Assembly: GCA_002426025.1 (NCBI GenBank)
Contig: DINP01000136.1
Span: forward strand, 1-5,445
Reading direction: 5' to 3'
DNA length: 5,445 nucleotides
From: Bacteroidales bacterium UBA5537
GTDB lineage: Bacteria > Bacteroidota > Bacteroidia > Bacteroidales > Lentimicrobiaceae
The notes under the pieces are model-generated. The model had not been told where the DNA came from. It saw only the letters and a list, made by a program, of their open reading frames with translations, and did no database searches. The position numbers were made by a program, and so were the translations under genes. Below are positions 1-5,445 of the stretch, piece after piece. The first letter of the stretch is position 1; each line of letters starts with the position of its first letter.

Positions 1-1485
1 GCCGATGAAGCTGAAAACTGGGTGGCTAAAAAACACAAGGTAATTCTTGTCCGCATCGAAACTTCTCCCGAAGACCTTAAGGGAATGAATGTTGCAGAAG
101 GTATTCTTACTGCCCGCGGTGGTATGACCTCACACGCAGCCGTTGTTGCCCGCGGAATGGGAAAATGCTGTATTTCAGGTGCCGGATCGCTTAAGATTGA
201 CTATAAAACCCGCACGCTGGTTATTGATGGTGTTAAATTTAAAGAAGGTGACTGGATTTCACTGAACGGCAGTACCGGTGATGTTTACGAAGGTAAGATT
301 GAAACCATGGATGCCGCACTCAGCGGTGATTTTGGGAAGCTGATGAAGCTGGCCGACAAATACGCCCGTATGCTGGTTCGCACCAATGCTGATACCCCGC
401 ACGATTCAAAGGTTGCCCGCAACTTTGGCGCCCAGGGAATTGGCCTCTGTCGCACCGAGCACATGTTTTTTGAAGGCGACCGCATTAAAGCCATGCGCGA
501 GATGATTCTGGCCGAAGACGAAGCCGGACGCCGCAAAGGCCTTGAAAAACTGCTCCCGATTCAGCGTTCCGATTTCGAAGGTATTTTTGAAGCCATGCAG
601 AACCTGCCTGTAACCGTTCGTTTGCTCGATCCTCCTTTACATGAGTTTGTTCCTCACGAAGAGGCCAACCAGAAAGAGATGGCCAAAGAAATGGGCATTA
701 CTGCTGCTGCCGTTAAACAAAAGGTTGAAGATCTTGCAGAAGTCAACCCTATGCTCGGACACCGTGGTTGTCGTTTGGGAAATACTTATCCAGAAATTTC
801 AGAGATGCAGGCACGCGCAATTATTGAAGCCGCCCTCAACCTGAAGAAAAAAGGTATTAAAGCAATTCCCGAAATTATGATACCGCTCACCGGAACCTTT
901 GAGGAGATGAAAATGCAGGAGAAAATTGTTCGCGACACCATCGCAACGGTATTTGCCGAGCGTAAGGATAAGATTGATTTCCTTGTCGGAACCATGATTG
1001 AAATCCCTCGCGCTGCGCTTATCGCTGATAAGATTGCTGAATCAGCCGAATTCTTCTCATTCGGAACCAACGACCTTACCCAAATGACCTTTGGTTACTC
1101 AAGGGACGATGCAGGTAAATTCCTGCCGGTTTATCTTGATAAAGGCATTCTGAAACACGATCCTTTCCAGGTGCTCGATCAGGAAGGTGTTGGCCAGTTG
1201 GTTCGCATGGGTGTTGAACGTGGCCGTTCTACCCGCCCCAACCTCAAAGTTGGTATTTGCGGTGAGCATGGTGGCGAACCCTCGTCAGTTGAATTCTGCC
1301 ACACTGTAGGTATGAATTACGTAAGTTGTTCCCCTTATCGTGTTCCCATCGCCCGTTTGGCAGCAGCCCAGGCTGTAATTAATGAGGAAGCTGCATCCGC
1401 GAAAGCAAAAAAAGCAGCATCTTCGGTTAAAAAAGCCAAAAAAGATGAACCCAAAGGCAAAAAAACAACCAAAAAGAAAAAATAA
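1..1485 (+). CDS. ppdK: Pyruvate phosphate dikinase, C-terminal part (5' end outside window)
   Basis: This enzyme interconverts pyruvate + ATP + phosphate with phosphoenolpyruvate + AMP + pyrophosphate in the cytoplasm. The frame is open from base 1, so the GTG at 22 is internal, not the start. Counting codons from base 1, the phospho-carrier swivel domain comes first, with the catalytic histidine H45 in GGMTSHAA (codon 133-135). The PEP/pyruvate-binding TIM barrel follows: R151 in GLCRTEH, R207 in RLLDPPLHEF, metal ligand E334 in MIEIPRA, D358 in GTNDLTQ, and the acid/base cysteine C420 in GICGEHGG. Spacing between these residues matches Clostridium symbiosum PPDK (H455, R561, E745, C831) within one residue, so about 410 residues, including the ATP-grasp domain, lie upstream. 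The GGMTSHAA and GICGEHGG contexts favour PPDK over PEP synthase. After the usual end (about codon 461) comes a 33-residue tail with 14 lysines, which is unusual. The stop is TAA, followed by a strong terminator. Confidence 0.97.
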   Translation, partial: ADEAENWVAKKHKVILVRIETSPEDLKGMNVAEGILTARGGMTSHAAVVARGMGKCCISGAGSLKIDYKTRTLVIDGVKFKEGDWISLNGSTGDVYEGKIETMDAALSGDFGKLMKLADKYARMLVRTNADTPHDSKVARNFGAQGIGLCRTEHMFFEGDRIKAMREMILAEDEAGRRKGLEKLLPIQRSDFEGIFEAMQNLPVTVRLLDPPLHEFVPHEEANQKEMAKEMGITAAAVKQKVEDLAEVNPMLGHRGCRLGNTYPEISEMQARAIIEAALNLKKKGIKAIPEIMIPLTGTFEEMKMQEKIVRDTIATVFAERKDKIDFLVGTMIEIPRAALIADKIAESAEFFSFGTNDLTQMTFGYSRDDAGKFLPVYLDKGILKHDPFQVLDQEGVGQLVRMGVERGRSTRPNLKVGICGEHGGEPSSVEFCHTVGMNYVSCSPYRVPIARLAAAQAVINEEAASAKAKKAASSVKKAKKDEPKGKKTTKKKK

Positions 1486-1508
1486 TTCTTTTTTCTGATA
1501 CATATTTT

Positions 1509-1539
1509 AAAAGAGGCAGCTAAAATAGCTGCCTCTTTT
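1509..1539 (+). terminator. Strong intrinsic terminator after ppdK
   Basis: A perfect 13-bp inverted repeat: the arm AAAAGAGGCAGCT at 1509-1521, a 5-base loop at 1522-1526, and the exact complementary arm at 1527-1539 ending in TTTT. It lies 24 bases after the ppdK stop and should end that transcript. The run of A before the stem makes it look symmetrical, as in bidirectional terminators, but no gene faces it from the other side. Confidence 0.93.
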
Positions 1540-1551
1540 GTTATAAATATT

Positions 1552-1559
1552 TACCTTTG
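1552..1559 (+). promoter_or_regulatory. Putative -7 promoter element for pckA
   Basis: TACCTTTG fits the Bacteroidota -7 consensus TAnnTTTG and lies just downstream of the ppdK terminator. Transcription would start near 1565, giving a leader of about 75 bases. No good -33 TTTG box lies at the expected 19-base spacing (around 1529-1532, inside the terminator stem). The nearest TTTG, at 1537-1540, is only 11 bases away. The call rests on the -7 box and its position. Confidence 0.5.
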
Positions 1560-1571
1560 CAATCGTTTGAA

Positions 1572-1586
1572 ATGCTCATAGAGCAT
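1572..1586 (+). promoter_or_regulatory. Short perfect hairpin/palindrome in the pckA leader
   Basis: ATGCTC (1572-1577), ATA, then GAGCAT (1581-1586) form a perfect 6-bp inverted repeat with a 3-base centre. It sits a few bases downstream of the predicted pckA transcription start. It could be a 5' stabilising hairpin in the mRNA or a small operator read as DNA; the sequence does not decide between them. No run of T follows, so it is not a terminator. Confidence 0.35.
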
Positions 1587-1640
1587 CTACAATCATATAT
1601 AGATTCATTTATACCCAGAACATAAACAAATTCAAAGCAG

Positions 1641-3275
1641 ATGGCAAATCAATCAACCAGCGTGTTTACTATTAAGGGAAACACAATTGATCTTTCGCAG
1701 TATGGCATTACCAATGTTGAAGAGATTTATTACAATCCTTCGTACGAGGAGTTATTTGACCATGAAATGAATCCGGCTCTCGAAGGATTTGAGCGTGGAA
1801 TTTTAACAACATCAGGTGCCGTATCTGTAGATACCGGAGTTTTTACAGGCCGTTCACCAAAGGATAAATATATTGTCCACGATGCAGTTAGCGAAAATAC
1901 TGTATGGTGGTCAACCATTGGCAAAAACGACAATAAGCCAATTACCCCCGAAATCTGGTCACATCTGAAAAAGCAGGTGGTTAATCAGCTTTCAAATAAA
2001 AAACTGTATGTAGTTGATGCCTATGCCGGAGCAAATCACGATTCACGCCTGAGTGTGCGCTTTATAATGGAAGTTGCCTGGCAGGCGCACTTTGTTAAAA
2101 ATATGTTTGTTCGTCCTTCGGATGAAGAGCTTAAAACTTTCAAGCCCGATTTTGTGCTGATTAACGGTTCAAAAGCTATTAACCCCCAATGGAAAGAGCA
2201 GGGACTCAACTCTGAAAACTTTGTGGCTTTTAACCTCACTGAAAGGATGCAGATTGTTGGTGGATCGTGGTATGGTGGCGAAATGAAAAAAGGCATTTTC
2301 TCCATGATGAACTACTATCTGCCACTAAAAGGTATTGCAGCCATGCATTGCTCGGCCAATATGGGCAAAGATGGTGATGTAGCGATTTTCTTCGGCCTTT
2401 CGGGAACGGGTAAAACAACCCTCTCTGCCGATCCAAAGCGCGCCCTTATCGGCGACGATGAGCATGGCTGGGACGATGATGGCGTATTTAACTTCGAAGG
2501 CGGCTGCTATGCCAAATGCATTAACCTGAGTGAAGAAAATGAACCGGATATTTACCGCGCCATCCGCCGCGATGCATTGCTCGAAAACCTGGTGGTTCGT
2601 CCCGATGGTTCTATTGACTTTGCCGATGCCTCGAAAACAGAGAATACCCGTGTTTCTTATCCAATTTATCATATTGACAATATTGTTAAGCCCGTTTCGA
2701 AAGGCGGTCATGCAACCAAGGTTATTTTCCTTACAGCCGATGCTTTTGGGGTATTACCTCCGGTTTCAAAACTAACTGCCGATCAGACCAAATACCATTT
2801 TCTTAGCGGATTTACAGCCAAACTGGCTGGTACAGAGCGTGGTGTAACCTCACCGCAACCAACCTTCTCGGCTTGTTTCGGTAATGCATTTTTAACCCTG
2901 CACCCAACCAAATATGCCATTGAACTTGTTAAACGCATGGAAAAATCCGGGGCTAAGGCTTATCTTGTAAACACTGGATGGAACGGCACCGGCAAACGTA
3001 TCTCCATCAAAGATACCCGTGCCATTATTGATGCCATTCTCGATGGCTCAATTGACCATGCTCCTACCAAGATGATCCCATACTTTAACCTCGAAGTACC
3101 CACACAGTTGAATGGTGTAAATCCGGGCGTTCTCGACCCACGCGACACTTATACAACCGCAGCGGTATGGAATGAAAAGGCAATTGACCTGTCACAGCGT
3201 TTTATCGCAAACTTCGAAAAATATACCGATAACGAAGAGGGCAAACGCCTCGTTGCAGCCGGTCCTAAGATTTAA
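1641..3275 (+). CDS. pckA: ATP-dependent phosphoenolpyruvate carboxykinase
   Basis: This cytoplasmic enzyme converts oxaloacetate + ATP to phosphoenolpyruvate + CO2 + ADP for gluconeogenesis. In several fermenting bacteria it runs in reverse to fix CO2 and gain ATP on the way to succinate. At 544 residues it is full length for the ATP-type family (about 540). Key residues align with E. coli PckA at a constant offset of +4 from residue 207 onward. Visible are substrate-binding R71 in TGRSPKDKY, Y211 in SWYGGEMKKG, metal ligands K217, H236 (MHCSAN) and D273, the P-loop GLSGTGKT (252-259), the acidic loop GDDEHGW (271-277) and R337 in ENTRVSYP. The C-terminal YLVNTGWNGTGKR (441-453) is also typical. 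The ATG at 1641 gives the usual N-terminus; there is no clear Shine-Dalgarno, as is common in Bacteroidota. It follows ppdK in the same orientation, with a terminator and putative promoter between them. I see no truncation or missing catalytic residue. Confidence 0.98.
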   Translation: MANQSTSVFTIKGNTIDLSQYGITNVEEIYYNPSYEELFDHEMNPALEGFERGILTTSGAVSVDTGVFTGRSPKDKYIVHDAVSENTVWWSTIGKNDNKPITPEIWSHLKKQVVNQLSNKKLYVVDAYAGANHDSRLSVRFIMEVAWQAHFVKNMFVRPSDEELKTFKPDFVLINGSKAINPQWKEQGLNSENFVAFNLTERMQIVGGSWYGGEMKKGIFSMMNYYLPLKGIAAMHCSANMGKDGDVAIFFGLSGTGKTTLSADPKRALIGDDEHGWDDDGVFNFEGGCYAKCINLSEENEPDIYRAIRRDALLENLVVRPDGSIDFADASKTENTRVSYPIYHIDNIVKPVSKGGHATKVIFLTADAFGVLPPVSKLTADQTKYHFLSGFTAKLAGTERGVTSPQPTFSACFGNAFLTLHPTKYAIELVKRMEKSGAKAYLVNTGWNGTGKRISIKDTRAIIDAILDGSIDHAPTKMIPYFNLEVPTQLNGVNPGVLDPRDTYTTAAVWNEKAIDLSQRFIANFEKYTDNEEGKRLVAAGPKI

Positions 3276-3342
3276 TTAGGACAAGGCGGCTGGGAAACCT
3301 GGGGTCGGGGCGATTAAATAGGCGATATGCCATTTCTGCGCC

Positions 3343-3396
3343 CTGAGCCCTGAGCTCTGAGCAATTTTTCTATAACTGACCTCCGACATCTGACCT
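3343..3396. repeat. Two clusters of degenerate 7-base tandem repeats
   Basis: The first cluster is three units in tandem: CTGAGCC (3343-3349), CTGAGCT (3350-3356) and CTGAGCA (3357-3363), which differ only in the last base. After a 12-base A/T-rich spacer (3364-3375) comes a second cluster of three: CTGACCT (3376-3382), CCGACAT (3383-3389) and CTGACCT (3390-3396). All six approach CTGASCY. The array fills much of the gap between pckA and the small cysteine-rich gene and ends 18 bases before that gene's start. The function is unknown; it could be neutral microsatellite drift or a dispersed genomic repeat. Confidence 0.7.
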
Positions 3397-3414
3397 CCTA
3401 TTTCCCACAAAACC

Positions 3415-3663
3415 ATGAACTGTCGTCCCGGTTGCGGTGCCTGTTGCATCTATCCTTCCATCAGCTCGCCAATACCCGGTATGCCCGATGGGAAACCAGC
3501 TATGGTTCCCTGTGTAAATCTGCTGCCCGATATGCAATGTGCCATCTTCAATCATCCCGAAAGGCCAAAAGTTTGTGCCGGCTTTAAACCAGAACCAGAA
3601 ATGTGCGGTTCATCGCCCGATGAAGCAGCCAGAAATTTTAAGTGGTTGCTTGGGATGGAGTAG
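3415..3663 (+). CDS. YkgJ-type CxxCxxCC cysteine-cluster protein, 82 aa
   Basis: A small soluble protein with eight cysteines: C3, C7, C10 and C11 at the N-terminus in MNCRPGCGACC, then C33, C42, C54 and C64. The N-terminal cluster and the regular later cysteines match the YkgJ / zinc-or-iron-chelating CxxCxxCC family (Pfam PF03692), which is thought to bind a metal ion or Fe-S cluster. Its biochemical role is not established. The segments SISSPIPGMPDGKPA (15-29) and PERPKVC (48-54) recall a widespread subgroup of about 85 residues, so it looks complete. The ATG at 3415 is chosen because the conserved cysteine motif begins at residue 3. No signal peptide or membrane segment is visible. I see no promoter motif in the 139-base gap upstream, so read-through from pckA is possible; no functional link to its neighbours is evident. 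Confidence 0.88.
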   Translation: MNCRPGCGACCIYPSISSPIPGMPDGKPAMVPCVNLLPDMQCAIFNHPERPKVCAGFKPEPEMCGSSPDEAARNFKWLLGME

Positions 3664-3675
3664 CGCATTTTTTTT
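3645..3675 (+). terminator. Weak possible intrinsic terminator after the YkgJ-type gene
   Basis: GTTGCT (3645-3650) can pair with AGTAGC (3659-3664) through six pairs, two of them G-U wobbles, around an 8-base loop. Three bases later comes a run of eight T (3668-3675). The stem overlaps the end of the gene, whose TAG stop is at 3661-3663. The T run is convincing but the stem is poor. Confidence 0.3.
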
Positions 3676-3775
3676 ATTAGAATTCAACTCTCAAGACCAT
3701 CAATAAAATCAGTATAATCACAGGAGTAATACGATCATTATATTCCAAATAACTTGATTTTGCGGCATTTAATAG

Positions 3776-3806
3776 TTTGATTTCTTTGATTTTTGTATTA
3801 CATTTG
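3776..3806 (+). promoter_or_regulatory. Bacteroidota-type promoter of the cold-shock gene
   Basis: A TTTG -33 box at 3776-3779 is followed, after exactly 19 bases, by a -7 box TACATTTG at 3799-3806. This matches the Bacteroidota primary-sigma consensus TTTG-N19-TAnnTTTG fully. Transcription should start near 3812, leaving a leader of only about 20-25 bases before the ATG at 3835. TTGATTT occurs three times in and around this region (3754, 3777, 3786); the second copy overlaps the -33 box. Confidence 0.8.
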
Positions 3807-3834
3807 TTTTACTAATCTCTAACAATTAATTATT

Positions 3835-4026
3835 ATGCCTACCGGTAAAGTTAAATTTTTCAATGAGCGTAAAGGTTTTGGCTTCATTGTTGACGACGAA
3901 ACCGAGCATGAAGTTTTTGTTCATGCCACCGGACTAACAGAAAAAGTAAACGAGAATGACCTTGTTACTTTTGAAATTGCTGAAGACAAAAGAGGAAAGA
4001 AAGCTGTTGAAGTAAAAAAGATATAG
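3835..4026 (+). CDS. Cold-shock domain protein (CspA family), 63 aa
   Basis: A single-domain nucleic-acid-binding protein with a five-stranded OB-fold. Such proteins bind single-stranded RNA or DNA, melt mRNA structure and aid translation, in the cold or constitutively. The whole chain is the domain: GKVKFFNERKGFGFI at the N-terminus contains RNP1 (KGFGFI, 13-18), and VFVH (27-30) is RNP2. The aromatic binding residues F8, F9, F15, F17 and F28 and H30 are present. The length is slightly below the usual 65-70 residues, as in short forms of the family. The ATG at 3835 follows an A/T-rich stretch without a Shine-Dalgarno. The gene has a strong promoter and a strong terminator, so it is probably a one-gene transcript. 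The short predicted leader leaves no room for the long thermosensing 5' region of E. coli cspA, so cold induction cannot be inferred. Confidence 0.96.
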   Translation: MPTGKVKFFNERKGFGFIVDDETEHEVFVHATGLTEKVNENDLVTFEIAEDKRGKKAVEVKKI

Positions 4027-4046
4027 TATTTTCTTTTCAGGTCTTT

Positions 4047-4079
4047 AAAAAAGCTTCTGCCATGCGGGAGCTTTTTTTT
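4047..4079 (+). terminator. Strong intrinsic terminator after the cold-shock gene
   Basis: GCTTCTGC (4053-4060) pairs fully with GCGGGAGC (4064-4071), using two G-U pairs, around a 3-base CAT loop. Six A (4047-4052) before the stem can extend it into the run of eight T (4072-4079). It starts 21 bases after the TAG stop. Confidence 0.92.
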
Positions 4080-4122
4080 ATCCCCATTAGCCAACAGCCC
4101 TGCCCCGGATTGCCGATAATCC

Positions 4123-4130
4123 TATCTTTG
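4123..4130 (+). promoter_or_regulatory. Putative -7 promoter element for the ABC-F gene
   Basis: TATCTTTG fits TAnnTTTG exactly and lies 14 bases before the TTG start codon at 4145. Transcription would begin near 4136, giving a leader of roughly 10 bases or fewer. The expected -33 position (about 4100-4103) holds no TTTG, so the element is supported by the -7 box and its location only. Confidence 0.55.
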
Positions 4131-4144
4131 CAAAAAATAATATC

Positions 4145-5445
4145 TTGAATTACTTACTGATAGATCAACTCAGCAAATCGTACGGCGAAAAAGAGCTTTT
4201 CAGCGATATTACCTTTGGCATTGACCAGGGGAGTAAGGTTGCCCTGATAGCCCGAAACGGAGCCGGTAAAAGCAGTTTGCTCAATATTATTACCGGTAAA
4301 GACCTGCCCGACAGTGGTTCGGTCGTTTTCCGGAAAGACATACGCTGGTCGTACCTGCCCCAGAATCCCCTGATGGATGATGAGCAATCGGTTTTTGATG
4401 TGCTTTTCCATTCAGAAAATGATTTTATGCGCGCTATCCGCGACTATGAACTCAGCCTTAGCCGTATTAAACATGATGATTCTGCCGAAGCCCATAAAAT
4501 GCTTGAACTCAGCACCAACGCAATGGAAGTTGTGGGTGGCTGGGACTATGAGGTGAAAATTAAAGAGATACTCAGCCGATTTAAAATTACCGATCTGGAA
4601 CAAAAAACCGGAGAGCTATCGGGCGGACAACGCAAAAAACTTTCGCTTGCCAAGGCCCTGATTGAAGAAACCGACCTGCTGATTCTGGATGAGCCAACCA
4701 ACCACCTCGATATTGAAATGATTGAATGGCTCGAGGATTATCTTTCGCGACAGAACCTGAGCCTGCTGGTGGTTACCCACGACCGCTATTTTCTCGATAA
4801 TGTCTGTAACGAGATACTCGAACTCGACAACAACAAGCTCTATCGCTATAAAGGAAATTACTCCTACTTTCTCGAAAAGAAGGCCGAACGCGAAGCCATT
4901 GAACTGACCGAAACCGAAAAGGCCAAAGGACTGTACAGAAAAGAACTCGACTGGATGCGCCGTATGCCCCAGGCCCGCACCACCAAATCGAAGGCACGTA
5001 TTGACAGCTTTTACGAGGTACAGGAGAAAGCATCGAAAAAAGTTGAAAAAGACACCGGCCCACTCGAGGTAAAAATGACGCGCATTGGTGGCAAGGTACT
5101 CGAAATGAACAATGTCTTCAAATCCTTCGGCGATAACAAGCTGATCGAAAACTTCTCCTACATCTTTAAACGCGGTGAGCGGGTAGGCATTGTTGGCCGA
5201 AACGGATCGGGCAAATCAACCCTGTTGAATATGATTATGGGCAGCCTTCCGCCCGATATGGGCAAGATTACCACCGGACAGACCATTGTAATGGGCTACT
5301 ATTCGCAGGAGGGCTTCCTTTCGCAGGAAGACAAGCGGGTTATTGATATTGCCAGAGACATTGCCGAAGAGATGCCTCTGGGGAAGGGACATATTTCTGC
5401 CTCAGCTTTTCTAGCCCATTTTAATTTCCCTCAAACTTTGCAGTA
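4145..5445 (+). CDS. ABC-F family ATPase, Uup/YfmR type (3' end outside window)
   Basis: ABC-F proteins have two fused ATPase domains and no membrane part; they bind ribosomes and help relieve stalled translation, and some give antibiotic resistance. Domain 1 shows Walker A ARNGAGKS (36-43), Q-loop Q73, signature LSGGQ (158-162), Walker B with D182 and catalytic E183 before PTNHLD, and H-loop H212. The interdomain linker carries ELDWMRR (267-273) and ARTTKSKARID (277-287), which point to the Uup/YfmR branch rather than a resistance type. Domain 2 has Walker A GRNGSGKST (351-359) and Q388. The frame is open for 433 codons to the last base; relatives run about 620-650 residues, so roughly a third is missing. 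The start is taken as TTG at 4145 because it yields an N-terminus (NYLLIDQLSKSYG) like that of relatives. No in-frame ATG lies close upstream, and the first downstream ATG (4373) would remove Walker A. The first Walker A glycine is alanine, which I recall from Bacteroidota relatives too. Confidence 0.93.
   Translation, partial: MNYLLIDQLSKSYGEKELFSDITFGIDQGSKVALIARNGAGKSSLLNIITGKDLPDSGSVVFRKDIRWSYLPQNPLMDDEQSVFDVLFHSENDFMRAIRDYELSLSRIKHDDSAEAHKMLELSTNAMEVVGGWDYEVKIKEILSRFKITDLEQKTGELSGGQRKKLSLAKALIEETDLLILDEPTNHLDIEMIEWLEDYLSRQNLSLLVVTHDRYFLDNVCNEILELDNNKLYRYKGNYSYFLEKKAEREAIELTETEKAKGLYRKELDWMRRMPQARTTKSKARIDSFYEVQEKASKKVEKDTGPLEVKMTRIGGKVLEMNNVFKSFGDNKLIENFSYIFKRGERVGIVGRNGSGKSTLLNMIMGSLPPDMGKITTGQTIVMGYYSQEGFLSQEDKRVIDIARDIAEEMPLGKGHISASAFLAHFNFPQTLQ

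Noticed and set aside
22..24. GTG as a start codon for the PPDK frame
   Set aside because: The frame is open upstream to base 1, and the family has about 400 more N-terminal residues including the ATP-grasp domain.
1285..1503. Minus-strand frame rich in Phe/Cys opposite the PPDK tail
   Set aside because: It is the antisense of the A-rich lysine codons, which automatically yields TTT-rich (phenylalanine) codons; it is not a gene.
3262..3282. 7-bp inverted repeat GTCCTAA / TTAGGAC spanning the pckA stop codon
   Set aside because: The stem is A/T-rich with a 7-base loop and no T run follows, so it does not support a terminator call.
3285..3310. G-rich stretch after pckA, possible G-quadruplex
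   Set aside because: Only three runs of three or more G are present; the fourth would be a GG pair, which is below a convincing motif.
3343..3396. CRISPR-like array
   Set aside because: The units are 7 bases with no unique spacers between them and no cas genes are present.
4154..5063. Minus-strand open frames across the ABC-F region
   Set aside because: They are antisense to a clear ABC-F coding frame with all motifs and show no recognisable protein features.

Overview
The window looks like ordinary chromosomal DNA of a member of the Bacteroidota, probably an anaerobic or fermentative lineage; I cannot place it below phylum. The evidence is as follows. Each of three gene starts has a -7 box of the Bacteroidota form TAnnTTTG. 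Start codons lack clear Shine-Dalgarno sequences and sit behind A/T-rich leaders. The protein sequences also read as Bacteroidota-like, but that is from memory, not a search. All five genes lie on the + strand. I saw no tRNA, rRNA, CRISPR, insertion sequence or prophage signal.

Layout. Positions 1-1485 hold the C-terminal half or more of pyruvate phosphate dikinase (ppdK), whose beginning lies upstream of the window and which ends in an unusual lysine-rich tail. A very strong intrinsic terminator (1509-1539) closes it. A -7 promoter element and a leader hairpin then precede a complete ATP-type phosphoenolpyruvate carboxykinase gene, pckA (1641-3275). The 139-base gap after pckA carries two short clusters of 7-base repeats. 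Next is a small eight-cysteine protein of the YkgJ/CxxCxxCC kind (3415-3663). A near-perfect Bacteroidota promoter (3776-3806) drives a 63-residue cold-shock-domain protein (3835-4026), which is followed by a second strong terminator (4047-4079). Last is an ABC-F ATPase of the Uup/YfmR type. It starts at a TTG codon at 4145 and stays open to the window end, so its 3' part is missing.

How the genes relate. PPDK and PEPCK both act on phosphoenolpyruvate: PPDK interconverts it with pyruvate, and PEPCK interconverts it with oxaloacetate. Side by side they set carbon flow at the PEP-pyruvate-oxaloacetate node, in gluconeogenesis or, in fermenters, in CO2 fixation toward succinate. The terminator and promoter between them suggest separate transcripts. 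The cold-shock protein (RNA binding) and the ABC-F protein (ribosome-associated) both touch translation, but each appears to have its own promoter, so a functional link is only a guess.

I found no convincing undescribed system. The items most worth a second look are the 7-base repeat clusters, the lysine-rich PPDK tail, and the almost leaderless TTG start of the ABC-F gene.
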